In this document: positions 26,068-34,026 of the stretch, piece after piece | Layout of the letters: each line of letters opens with the position of its first letter | Numbering within the stretch: position 1 is the stretch's first letter | DNA from: Bacillota bacterium | GTDB lineage: Bacteria; Bacillota; UBA4882; UBA8346 | DNA: 48,945 nt | Direction of reading: 5' to 3' | NCBI GenBank assembly: GCA_023415375.1 | Contig: JAEZKW010000051.1 | Span: 1-48,945, forward strand | Made by a program: the position numbers and the translations under genes | The notes under the pieces: generated by a model | What the model was told of the DNA's origin: nothing | Database searches by the model: none | Seen by the model: the letters and a program-made list of their open reading frames with translations, nothing else

Positions 26068-26756
26068 GAGGTTTTTCTTCTCCCGGTATCTTTGGCCTGT
26101 ATAAAAAGTTTACCGGTGGAATCTAAACTGGCTAGAAAAATCTGATTCCACTGGGAGAAGCCAAACTGGTTGATTTGCTTTCGTAACCAATCTTCAGAGA
26201 TTTTGGATTCTTGAAGCTGCTTATGTTGTAATTCACCATCAATTATAAGAGTAAGAGGCAGTCCCTCGTATTGGGTTTCAATTTTCAAATCCTCAGGATT
26301 GACCGGTCGCTTTTGAGATTTTGGGATTACCGACAATTTACCGCTAGTTTCCAAAATTGCATATTCAACATCGGAGATATTGGGAATGTTTTTTAAACGT
26401 AGTTGCTCCAAAAGGTCGCTGATACTGTAGCGAAGTTTAGTTAATTCTGATTGGTGAATTTTCCCATTTTCAACGAGTATGCTCGGACCGCCACAAATGA
26501 TGCGCCGGGCAGTTGTACTTTTTAGGGAGATTAACGATAATGTAATTTGGATGACTAAAAGGGTTAAAATAGGGATGATCCCATTAATAAGAGGTATGTC
26601 AGTATCTTGCATCGGGACGGCAGCCAGTTCTGAAATGAGGATCGTTATTACGAGTTCATAAGGCTGTAATTGCCCTATTTGGTGTTTCCCCATAATTCTT
26701 ATTATCAGGACCACCAAAATATATAAAATTGCGGCTCGTATTGGGAGAGTCAACAT
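26064..26756 (-). CDS. DUF421 (YetF/YcaP family) membrane protein
   Basis: A product of about 230 residues with three N-terminal transmembrane helices (LPIRAAILYILVVLIIRIMG, LVITILISELAAVPM, IIPILTLLVIQITLSLI) and a cytosolic alpha/beta domain. That domain carries GGPSILVENGKI, RYSISDLLEQLRLKNI and VEYAILETSGKLSVIPK, all typical of DUF421. ATG 26756 has GAGGTG 6 bases upstream, so the longer N terminus in the same frame is not used. The family is unassigned biochemically; Bacillus homologues are linked to spores and germination. Confidence 0.85.
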   Translation of the reverse strand: MLTLPIRAAILYILVVLIIRIMGKHQIGQLQPYELVITILISELAAVPMQDTDIPLINGIIPILTLLVIQITLSLISLKSTTARRIICGGPSILVENGKIHQSELTKLRYSISDLLEQLRLKNIPNISDVEYAILETSGKLSVIPKSQKRPVNPEDLKIETQYEGLPLTLIIDGELQHKQLQESKISEDWLRKQINQFGFSQWNQIFLASLDSTGKLFIQAKDTGRRKTS

Positions 26757-26931
26757 CAAAAACACCTCAGAATCATTTTGTGCGATATCGTAAAGTTTAT
26801 GCCACCGGAAATAGACAAAAAGGTAGAAGAAAGTGGAATCATTGGCAGGATTTCGAAACAAAAAAAAGAATTCAGCAAATTATGGATTCCCATTTTGATA
26901 TTTGGGATTCAATATTTTGTATTATTCGGCT

Positions 26932-26962
26932 GCTGCCGCATATAATAAATGGCAGCTTTTTA
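26932..26962 (+). terminator. Terminator-like hairpin ahead of the flavoredoxin gene
   Basis: GCTGCC and GGCAGC form a 6-bp stem followed by TTTTTATT. It faces the + strand but lies upstream of, not downstream of, a + strand gene. It is either a remnant or an attenuator. Confidence 0.35.
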
Positions 26963-27000
26963 TTCAAGACTTAATTTGATTAATTATTGGAGGATCATGA

Positions 27001-27567
27001 GTGAAAAAGATTGAAAAGGGTGCTACAACAATTTTATCGCCGGTACCGGCAGTTATGGTTAGTTGCGATGGAGCTGGATTTCATAAAAATATCATTACTC
27101 TGGCTTGGGTTGGCACTGTTTGTTCCAATCCACCAATGGTAAGTATTAGTATTCGGCCGGAACGTTACTCATATGCAATAATTTGGGATAGTAAAGAATT
27201 TGTTATTAATATGCCTAGTAGCGAGCTATTACGGGTAACTGATTTTTGTGGGGTGGTTTCCGGAAGGGATGTGGACAAATTTAGCCAAACTGGGTTAACG
27301 GCTGTGTCCGGCAAATTTGTGAAAGCCCCACTCATTGAAGAAGCTCCGGTTAATATTGAGTGCCGGGTAAAGCAAGTCATTCCTCTCGGATCCCATGACC
27401 TCTTTCTGGCGGAAATTATGCTTATTCATGTTCAGGAAGAGTCTTTAGATGAAAAGGGTCAACTGAATTTGGAGAAGATGAAGGGCGTAGCATATGGAAA
27501 TGGTCATTATTATGAAATTGGTTCCAGCTTAGGATATTACGGCTACACAAGTCAAAAGGGCCATTAG
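27001..27567 (+). CDS. Flavin reductase-like / flavoredoxin protein
   Basis: A 188-residue FMN-binding split-barrel protein. The pattern PVPAVMVSCDGAG, NIITLAWVGTVCSNPPMVSI, RPERYSYAII and EFVINMPS fits the flavoredoxin group of flavin reductases common in anaerobes. The start is GTG 27001 after TTGGAGG; the overlapping ATG at 26998 is out of frame. Its electron partner is unknown. Confidence 0.85.
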   Translation: MKKIEKGATTILSPVPAVMVSCDGAGFHKNIITLAWVGTVCSNPPMVSISIRPERYSYAIIWDSKEFVINMPSSELLRVTDFCGVVSGRDVDKFSQTGLTAVSGKFVKAPLIEEAPVNIECRVKQVIPLGSHDLFLAEIMLIHVQEESLDEKGQLNLEKMKGVAYGNGHYYEIGSSLGYYGYTSQKGH

Positions 27568-27614
27568 AAATTTTTTTGGGAATTCTTCGTTAATTATGTT
27601 AATCTTGGGGTTAT

Positions 27615-27657
27615 AACTCCCGTCAAATAAAATGTTTATTGACGAGGAGTTCTATTT
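27615..27657 (+). terminator. Long hairpin, probable terminator of the flavoredoxin gene
   Basis: AACTCCCGTCAAATAAA pairs with TTTATTGACGAGGAGTT with one bulge on each arm, followed by CTATTT. Confidence 0.6.
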
Positions 27658-27772
27658 ATCAAGGGTAAATATTTTAGTGAGTTGATGGACGGACGGAATG
27701 ACATTAAAAAAAGTATGGACAAGCTGGTTTTTATAGAAGGCCTGATTTCGAACTGATATGGGATAGGAAGTG

Positions 27773-28603
27773 ATGGTTTTGAAAAAAATACAAATTTATT
27801 TTTGCTTTGGATGTATCTGCTTGATATTTTTATTTTCAGGTCTTGTATGTGCGGCAAATTATAACTTGGGTGAAATTGAAGTCGGCAAATATTCTTTGAT
27901 TGCAGTAAACAATCATTTGCCGTCGTTGTATAAAAAGGCGGACCAATATTGGAAATCCCTGCAAAGGGTTGAATTGGAGATCGGACATTTCGATCAATTT
28001 AGCGATGTGCCGAAACTGGGCTTAAAAAACCCATACACTGGGAAAATTAAATTAGGCGACAAACAAGGCCAAAGTTTCGGGGTTATTGTGGATGTTGTAG
28101 GCGAGGAAAAAAGATTATACATTGATACGGATGGGGATGGTAGTTTTGCCGGTGAAAAATGGGTCCCATTACTCAATGAATGGTATGGTAATCAAAATTA
28201 CTGGATTATAGCGCCAGAGCCCATTCAAGTGATGGTAAGCTATCAGTCCAAACCCAAACAGAAATTTCCGATTGAAATATCTGTTAGTGGTGTTTTAATT
28301 GATTCCGGTTCCAATCAAAAAGTAAAACCTTTTTTATTGGTAGAGGACCGGACATGGTTTTTGGCCAAAGTTAACGAAGATGGCGCTGCGAAAATGATGG
28401 CGATTATTGATCATAATCATAATGGGTGTTTTAACGATCCGGATGACTGGTTTTTAATTGATTATAACGATGACAGTTTTTTCACAGTAGATGAGGCGCA
28501 AAGCCGTAAAAAAGGTGTCATCATAAAAAGCAAAACTGAAAAATTGAAAATCGATTGGGATGCCTATCCTGACACGTTAACTATCGGGAAAGAAGGTAAA
28601 TAA
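27773..28603 (+). CDS. Secreted protein with Ca-binding-like Asp loops, unknown family
   Basis: I do not recognise this family. The protein (about 276 residues) has a signal peptide ending near VCAANY and two stretches resembling EF-hand or dockerin-type calcium loops: DTDGDGSFAGEKW and DHNHNGCFNDPDDW, the second followed by DYNDDSFFTVDEA. Start choice is uncertain between ATG 27773 and TTG 27779, both close to AGGAAG. Its stop codon shares a base with the M16 peptidase start (TAATG), so the two are translationally coupled. The protein may be a substrate, chaperone or activator of that peptidase pair (inference). Confidence 0.7.
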   Translation: MVLKKIQIYFCFGCICLIFLFSGLVCAANYNLGEIEVGKYSLIAVNNHLPSLYKKADQYWKSLQRVELEIGHFDQFSDVPKLGLKNPYTGKIKLGDKQGQSFGVIVDVVGEEKRLYIDTDGDGSFAGEKWVPLLNEWYGNQNYWIIAPEPIQVMVSYQSKPKQKFPIEISVSGVLIDSGSNQKVKPFLLVEDRTWFLAKVNEDGAAKMMAIIDHNHNGCFNDPDDWFLIDYNDDSFFTVDEAQSRKKGVIIKSKTEKLKIDWDAYPDTLTIGKEGK

Positions 28604-29889
28604 TGCGAAAACGAATTATATTTTGGCTTACTATGGCTTTAATAATGATTTTTACCTCTTTTGCGGCTGCTGAAAAACCAGCAGAAGCATTCAAAAAAGT
28701 AAGCCTTAGTAATGGTTTGACCCTGATGTATCGAGTCATGAAAGATGATCCGATGGTTTCTATGTATGCTGTTTTCCCGATCGGTATGAATATTGAACGG
28801 CAAAAAGGGATCGCTCATTTGATCGAACATCTGGTTTTTCGGGGAGGTTCCGGATTCACTTTTAAAAATATTCTGGAAGCAACCAATCACCAGGGGGGAG
28901 AGTTTAATGGCTTTACCTCTTTTTATAGCACAGTTTTTAATTTTGTAGTACCAAAAGATAAATTTGATAATGCATTTCAAGTTTTTAACGGTTCAATTTG
29001 GCAAACGGATTTATCTGAAACCAATGTAAACTTGGAAAGAAAAATTGTGGTCCACGAATTGGATATGGATTATGCCATGCGTATCCAATATTATCCAATT
29101 TTTCGTTATTTCTATGCTGAAAATTTCTATAATAAAGAAACAGTTAACGCCATGACGGTGCAAAATATTAAGGATTTTTATCAAACGCATTATCAACCTA
29201 GTAACGCCACCTATATTATAGCTGGGAATATTGATCCCAAGGCGATTATCACTAAATTAGAGCAAATTCAAAATGGCTTTGGTAAAAAGACTGTTCCTAA
29301 AGGAGTTCTTAATGAATATAATCTGCCTCATCAGGATGTGGTTGAGGAAAGGAATCTCTACCCTTATCAGTATCAAGTTTTAATGGCATATCAATTTATC
29401 GGTTTATCACCTGAGGAGCGTATGGTACTCAAGATGTTATCCTATCTTTACGGTCGTGAATATAAAATCGATTATCAGAAAAATGAATCCCAGGTTTATA
29501 ACGTAGTTGATCGCTCTCTTGGCAATGAAGACTATTTTGGAATTTATTATGTGGAATCCAGACATCCGTTTTCCGATGAAGAGTATCAGGGTGTTAAGAA
29601 CAACATGTTGAAGTTTATTCGACAGTTTAAGAAAATTGATTTAAAAGAGGTTCGTCAAGAATTCGTCCGTGCTGTTGAAAAGGAAAGGGCTAGCAGCAAC
29701 CAATCTGCTGTCGATGCCGTACAGTATGAAGTAAATCGTCTTACCGATCCGGATAATATAACCGTAGATTCACTAGAAGTCCTTCAAAAAATCAATAACC
29801 AAGATTTACAGCGAGTTATTGATAAGTATCTATCCGAACAGCCAACTACATGGATACTTGTAAAAAATAATTACCAAGGAGGTGAGTAG
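28603..29889 (+). CDS. Secreted M16-family zinc metallopeptidase, catalytic subunit
   Basis: A 428-residue protein with a signal peptide (about residues 1-23) and the inverted zinc motif H72-x-x-E75-H76 (HLIEH). The third ligand glutamate is at about 152 (ERKIVVHELDM). The second half is the inactive M16_C domain. Size and form match small bacterial M16B subunits that act as heterodimers. The next gene encodes the matching non-catalytic partner. Being secreted, it probably degrades peptides outside the membrane. Confidence 0.9.
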   Translation: MRKRIIFWLTMALIMIFTSFAAAEKPAEAFKKVSLSNGLTLMYRVMKDDPMVSMYAVFPIGMNIERQKGIAHLIEHLVFRGGSGFTFKNILEATNHQGGEFNGFTSFYSTVFNFVVPKDKFDNAFQVFNGSIWQTDLSETNVNLERKIVVHELDMDYAMRIQYYPIFRYFYAENFYNKETVNAMTVQNIKDFYQTHYQPSNATYIIAGNIDPKAIITKLEQIQNGFGKKTVPKGVLNEYNLPHQDVVEERNLYPYQYQVLMAYQFIGLSPEERMVLKMLSYLYGREYKIDYQKNESQVYNVVDRSLGNEDYFGIYYVESRHPFSDEEYQGVKNNMLKFIRQFKKIDLKEVRQEFVRAVEKERASSNQSAVDAVQYEVNRLTDPDNITVDSLEVLQKINNQDLQRVIDKYLSEQPTTWILVKNNYQGGE

Positions 29890-29890
29890 G

Positions 29891-31177
29891 ATGGGAAAAA
29901 AAATACCTATCAGACTACTGGTTGTTTTAATAACCCTTATATCTTTTAATTTTCCGGTCCTGGCCGATAATCCATCTCCAATTGAACGCTCGACAGTAAA
30001 TGGAATGAGTGTTATCCTGCAACATAATAAATCAGAAATTGTCCAAATTACGCTGGTTTTAAAAACTGGAAGTGGTATTGAACCGGCAGGTAAAAAAGGT
30101 ATTGCCTATATTATGAATAATATCGTATATTTTGTTTTAAATGGGGATTCAAAAGCTATGGCGGATCCGGCCGATGTAACTACGGAACCGGATTATACTT
30201 TGATAACGATGACGACGTTAGCGCGAGATGTCAAACCTGCCTTGGAACGAATTAAGTATTTATTATCAGAACCCATTTATAGCTACGATCTTGTGGCTGA
30301 TTTGAAAGAAGCCTTTACCACCAATTTAAAAGCGATGCTTGCCCAAACAAAAGCTTATTCCGATTTCACAAAGGCCTATTATGGCGATGGACATCCGTAT
30401 AATAATTGGCCTAACTTGGACACCATTCAGTCAATAAGCGGCTCGGATGTTTATAAATGGTATCGCCAGACCTATCAACCTGGGAATGCGATTTTATCGA
30501 TTTCGGGCGGAGTCCGCCAAAGCATGTCGGACATTGAAAAAATATTTGCCAATATGGAAAGTGAAACGGTGGACCGCCATTTGATCATTCAGCCTTTAAG
30601 CATTAGTCAAGATAGATATTTTCAACAAGTTGATCCAAACGGCCGCGCGACTTCCCTCTGTATGGGCTTCTCAGCACCTAGAATACAGGATCCTGAATTT
30701 CCGGCCTTTAGGATTCTTGCTTATTATTTGGAAGAATATCAACATTATTTTGAAGAGCTTAGAGTTAAAGAGGGCTTATTTTATGGTGCCAATGTGTATT
30801 ATAATTATATTGACAAGCCTAAATCACCGAATATTGCTTTTATCACGATGACTGATCCGGATTCGCTTAAAACTGTGGAGACAAGGACTTTGGAAATAGT
30901 TAAGAAATTAATGGATTCGGGGATTCCTCAAGATGAGATTGATAAAGTCATTAAAGCCATGAAAATAGAAGAGGAGGCTCGAAAATCAAGCGGAAAGGGT
31001 TTAGCGACTCGAAATGCACTGAGTCAGTATTTACAAACGCAATATGTATATGATGAAATATTAATACCTAAATTAGAACAGGTGAAAACGGAAGATATTC
31101 AAAAGGCAGCTAAAAAATATTTGCAGCACTATATTGAAGTATCCTACGTACCTAAAAAAGTGGAACAACCTTTTTAA
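29891..31177 (+). CDS. Secreted M16-family peptidase, non-catalytic partner subunit
   Basis: A 428-residue M16 homologue with a signal peptide (ends near PVLADN). The zinc motif is destroyed: the HxxEH position reads YIMNN. The C-terminal half keeps the substrate-binding stretch ELRVKEGLFYGANVYYN, whose arginine and tyrosine are typical of the partner subunit in M16B heterodimers. ATG 29891 follows AGGAGGTG by 6 bases, one base after the previous stop. Equal lengths and tandem order support a dimer with the protein encoded at 28603. Confidence 0.88.
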   Translation: MGKKIPIRLLVVLITLISFNFPVLADNPSPIERSTVNGMSVILQHNKSEIVQITLVLKTGSGIEPAGKKGIAYIMNNIVYFVLNGDSKAMADPADVTTEPDYTLITMTTLARDVKPALERIKYLLSEPIYSYDLVADLKEAFTTNLKAMLAQTKAYSDFTKAYYGDGHPYNNWPNLDTIQSISGSDVYKWYRQTYQPGNAILSISGGVRQSMSDIEKIFANMESETVDRHLIIQPLSISQDRYFQQVDPNGRATSLCMGFSAPRIQDPEFPAFRILAYYLEEYQHYFEELRVKEGLFYGANVYYNYIDKPKSPNIAFITMTDPDSLKTVETRTLEIVKKLMDSGIPQDEIDKVIKAMKIEEEARKSSGKGLATRNALSQYLQTQYVYDEILIPKLEQVKTEDIQKAAKKYLQHYIEVSYVPKKVEQPF

Positions 31178-31219
31178 GTGATGGAAGAAAACCGCTGAAG
31201 AGAAATATGGGGAAAAATA

Positions 31220-31249
31220 TTGACAAATAATAATTAACTATGTTAAAAT
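31220..31249 (+). promoter_or_regulatory. Sigma-A promoter for the MarR-type gene
   Basis: TTGACA at 31220-31225, an 18-base spacer and TAAAAT at 31244-31249. Confidence 0.6.
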
Positions 31250-31286
31250 TTTTATAGGTTTTATATTAGAAAAGGGAAAGGGACTT

Positions 31287-31832
31287 ATGATGGAACTGGA
31301 TTTAATTCAGCGAACTGCTAAATTGTTTTGTCAGGCAATTATCTATAGAGTTTTAAAGCCTTCCTTAGAAGGTATGGCTAAAGAGCAGTTAACGGAAGTT
31401 CAATTATCATGCATCAAATATGTTGCAGTTCACCATGAACCTTCGATTGGTGAAATCGCTAACGGTTTGTCGATAAGTAACGCGGCTTCGGCAAAGTTAG
31501 TGGATCGTTTGGTACGGAAAAAGTTATTGAGCCGTGAGGAGGATCCTGAAGATCGCCGAGTCCTGAAGATTAATTTGACTTCAAAGGGGCAAGAATTGCT
31601 GGCGGATATTGAAAAAATTGAAGAAAACCAACTAAAAGAAATTTTGGGAAGAATGTCCAATGAAGAAAGAGAGTCTTTGGAAATTGGTTTGGCTAGTTTC
31701 CTGAAAGCAGCTTTACAGTCGCCGGAACAAGTGGAACAAATTTGTCTTCATTGCGGTTGGAATCATGTTATCCAATGCCCTGGCAACATTCGTTACCGGG
31801 AATTAACTGGCAGGGATAAAACGCCTAATTAA
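31287..31832 (+). CDS. MarR-family regulator with a cysteine-rich C-terminal tail
   Basis: A 181-residue winged-helix repressor with the MarR pattern SIGEIANGLSISNAASAKLV, LLSREEDPEDRRVLKINLT and SKGQELL. The C terminus carries an unusual extension with C153-x2-C156-x7-C164 (CLHCGWNHVIQC) and a nearby histidine, suggestive of a metal or redox site. The next gene is superoxide reductase, so it may sense oxidative stress or metal and regulate that gene (inference). Confidence 0.85.
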   Translation: MMELDLIQRTAKLFCQAIIYRVLKPSLEGMAKEQLTEVQLSCIKYVAVHHEPSIGEIANGLSISNAASAKLVDRLVRKKLLSREEDPEDRRVLKINLTSKGQELLADIEKIEENQLKEILGRMSNEERESLEIGLASFLKAALQSPEQVEQICLHCGWNHVIQCPGNIRYRELTGRDKTPN

Positions 31833-32007
31833 AAAATTTTACTCTTTAATTAACTTGATTAAACTTAAACTATATTAATCTAAACAGATAGAAGGTATTT
31901 TAAGAATGTTTTTATAGTAACATACTAAAAAACAGCAAGACTGGAATTTAGAAAGAAGTTTTAGCGGATTTAAATTAAGAAAATAAAATAATTAAGGGGG
32001 AGAAAAA

Positions 32008-32388
32008 ATGACGAAGAAATTGGAAATTTACAAATGCGAAGAGTGCGGAAATATTGTGGAAGTGGTGCATGAAGCTGGGGGACAATTAGTATGCTGCGGG
32101 CAGCCGATGAAATTGGTGACCGAAAATACAGTCGAAGCATCGAAAGAAAAACATGTACCAGTTATTGAAAAAACTGCAGATGGCTACAAAGTAACAATAG
32201 GTGGTGTACTGCATCCTATGGAAGAGAAACATTATATTGAATGGATTGAATTGTTGGCTGACGGTAAAGCATACCGGGCTTTTTTGAAACCTGGCGATGC
32301 TCCAGTCGCCATATTTTGTGTTGACGCTAAACAAATTTCAGCTCGGGAATACTGCAATATCCATGGATTATGGAAAGCAGAATTATAA
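32008..32388 (+). CDS. dfx: Desulfoferrodoxin (superoxide reductase, 2Fe type)
   Basis: Reduces superoxide to hydrogen peroxide without making oxygen, a defence of anaerobes. The 126-residue protein has both iron sites. The rubredoxin-like centre I is C10, C13, C29 and C30. The catalytic centre II is H49, H69, H75, C116 and H119, with the conserved E47-K48. These positions match Desulfovibrio desulfoferrodoxin shifted by one. A GGGGGAG site precedes the start. Electrons would come from rubredoxin or NADPH-linked partners that are not encoded here. Confidence 0.96.
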   Translation: MTKKLEIYKCEECGNIVEVVHEAGGQLVCCGQPMKLVTENTVEASKEKHVPVIEKTADGYKVTIGGVLHPMEEKHYIEWIELLADGKAYRAFLKPGDAPVAIFCVDAKQISAREYCNIHGLWKAEL

Positions 32389-32488
32389 AGATAAATAAAA
32401 GTATAGGCTTAACAAAAGGAAAAATTGGTATTGTAAGTGTTAACTGTTATTTTGCATTTAGGTAACCAGGGAGCCAATGACTTAAGAG

Positions 32489-32519
32489 AAAAAAACTATC
32501 GATATGATAGTTTTTTTCT
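32489..32519 (+). terminator. Intrinsic terminator after dfx
   Basis: AAAAAACTATC and GATAGTTTTTT form an 11-bp stem followed by further T residues. The symmetric A and T arms could let it work in both directions. Confidence 0.8.
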
Positions 32520-32665
32520 TGTTTAATTGATTAATCGTAAATTACCCGTAAAGGAATGTTTGAAAATATAGCTAATAGTTCGTTTTTGAAAATAGTTATT
32601 ATATATTAAATTAGAACTTTGAGAGAAATATCATATAAACGCTAAAACATTTTTTGCAAATATTG

Positions 32666-32774
32666 TATAATGATTTTATATTCAAGGTCAGGAAGGCTTG
32701 AAATGCTTAAAGCCTTACCATGAAACTGGTGATTTTTTTGGTAACAAGCTTTTTGAACGACTTAGGCTCGTTCA
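32666..32774 (+). promoter_or_regulatory. Structured leader with competing hairpins before the DUF554 gene
   Basis: A TATAAT box at 32666-32671 precedes a leader of about 140 bases. AAGGCTT (32693-32699) pairs with AAGCCTT (32710-32716), and this stem can be extended by GGT with ACC. The same ACC belongs to TTACCA, which can instead pair with TGGTGA just before TTTTTTT, giving a terminator. A third hairpin, TGAACGA/TCGTTCA, lies at 32754-32774. The arrangement looks like an attenuator or riboswitch; I recognise no known class. Together with 32389-32665 this accounts for the 427-base gap. Confidence 0.45.
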
Positions 32775-32815
32775 TAAGATGAAAATATTTATTTAACAGC
32801 TAAGGATGGTTACAT

Positions 32816-33496
32816 ATGGGAACGATTATCAATGTAGTTGCAATCCTAATCGGGGGAACAATCGGGTTGCTATGTAGAAAGCGTTTTCCAGAGCGGCTTT
32901 CGCAGACGGCATTGGAGGTCATGGGATTATTTACATTATTAGTGGGAATTGAAATGGCGTTGCAAGGCAAACAGATGATTTTAATTCTGATTAGTCTTGC
33001 TCTAGGGGCTATGATCGGTGAGGGAATCAATATTGAAAAGAAATTGGACCAATTCGGCGCCTGGATCGAAAAACGGCTTCAGGTGAAAGAGGGAAGTCCG
33101 GCGAAGGGATTTATTTATGCTAGCTTGGTATTTTGCGTAGGATCCATGGCGATTGTAGGTAGTATAACCGATGGTGTTAGCGGCGATTATTCGATTCTAT
33201 TTACAAAGTCAATGATGGACGGCATTATTGCTATTCCATTTGCCGCTGGAATGGGATTTGGTGTCTTGGGGTCGGCCCTCTCCATTTTAGTTTATCAGGG
33301 TAGTTTAACTCTGCTTGCCAAGTTGTTGCAATCTATTTTTAATCCGAACGTGGTCCGTGAGTTGACCGCAGTTGGTGGTGTTATTGTTATGGGAATCGGA
33401 ATTAATATTTTGGGTCTCAAAAAAATCCGGGTCGGTAATTTCTTGCCTGCCCTAGCATTGATAGTGTTGATATTATACCTGAAGATGAAATTTTAA
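32816..33496 (+). CDS. DUF554 membrane protein (YdfK/YqgA family)
   Basis: A 226-residue polytopic membrane protein with about six or seven helices. MGTIINVVAILIGGTIGLL, GSMAIVGSITDGVSGD and SMMDGIIAIPFAAGMGFGV are diagnostic of DUF554, proposed to be a transporter of unknown substrate. It stands alone behind a structured leader and ahead of a terminator at 33550-33590. Confidence 0.88.
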   Translation: MGTIINVVAILIGGTIGLLCRKRFPERLSQTALEVMGLFTLLVGIEMALQGKQMILILISLALGAMIGEGINIEKKLDQFGAWIEKRLQVKEGSPAKGFIYASLVFCVGSMAIVGSITDGVSGDYSILFTKSMMDGIIAIPFAAGMGFGVLGSALSILVYQGSLTLLAKLLQSIFNPNVVRELTAVGGVIVMGIGINILGLKKIRVGNFLPALALIVLILYLKMKF

Positions 33497-34026
33497 TTAA
33501 TTTTAACAAATAATTTAAAAGATATTTACAATAAAAAGAGAATGATTATAAAATGCTGAACTCGGCTTGGGAAGGCATTTTATTTTTTTTAAAAAAATAC
33601 CAAATGAACCTAAGTTAAGTATGTCAATGGATGAGTGATGATGAAAGCCTATGATTTCAAGTTTTATTAAAGATTTGTTTCATGAGTGTGCTGTTGCATT
33701 TACGTGGGCTTTTTGATAATATATAATAGGCATAAAATTGAAATGTAAATGAGTGGACGGGGTTTTTGGTTTAATTTAAATGATCGTTTCATTCGATCTT
33801 AATTTTTGGGTTTGTAGGTTCTGGGGTATTTGTTAAATCGGTTCTTAATGTAAGAGTCAGATTATCGTCGTCCCCGCCCGTTTAAGCCTTAGGAGGTGAA
33901 AAGCCAACAAAAAAGCTTGACAGATTCCGTAAATATCAGAAATATGTTTTTTCTAAGAAATCCTCTTTATTGCAGAATCTGCTATTTATCCATCATTACC
34001 ATTAAACTATAGAAAGGAATACTAAA
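33497..34026. other. Intergenic region, 530 bases
   Basis: After the terminator at 33550-33590 there is no convincing ORF. CAGATTC (33921-33927) and GAATCTG (33975-33981) could close a long hairpin in the hppA leader, and TTGACA occurs at 33918-33923, but no well-spaced -10 was found. The promoter of the strongly expressed hppA gene should be in this stretch. Confidence 0.4.
33550..33590 (+). terminator. Intrinsic terminator of the DUF554 gene
   Basis: AAAATGC and GCATTTT form the stem, with an inner pairing of the loop possible, followed by ATTTTTTTT. Confidence 0.7.
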
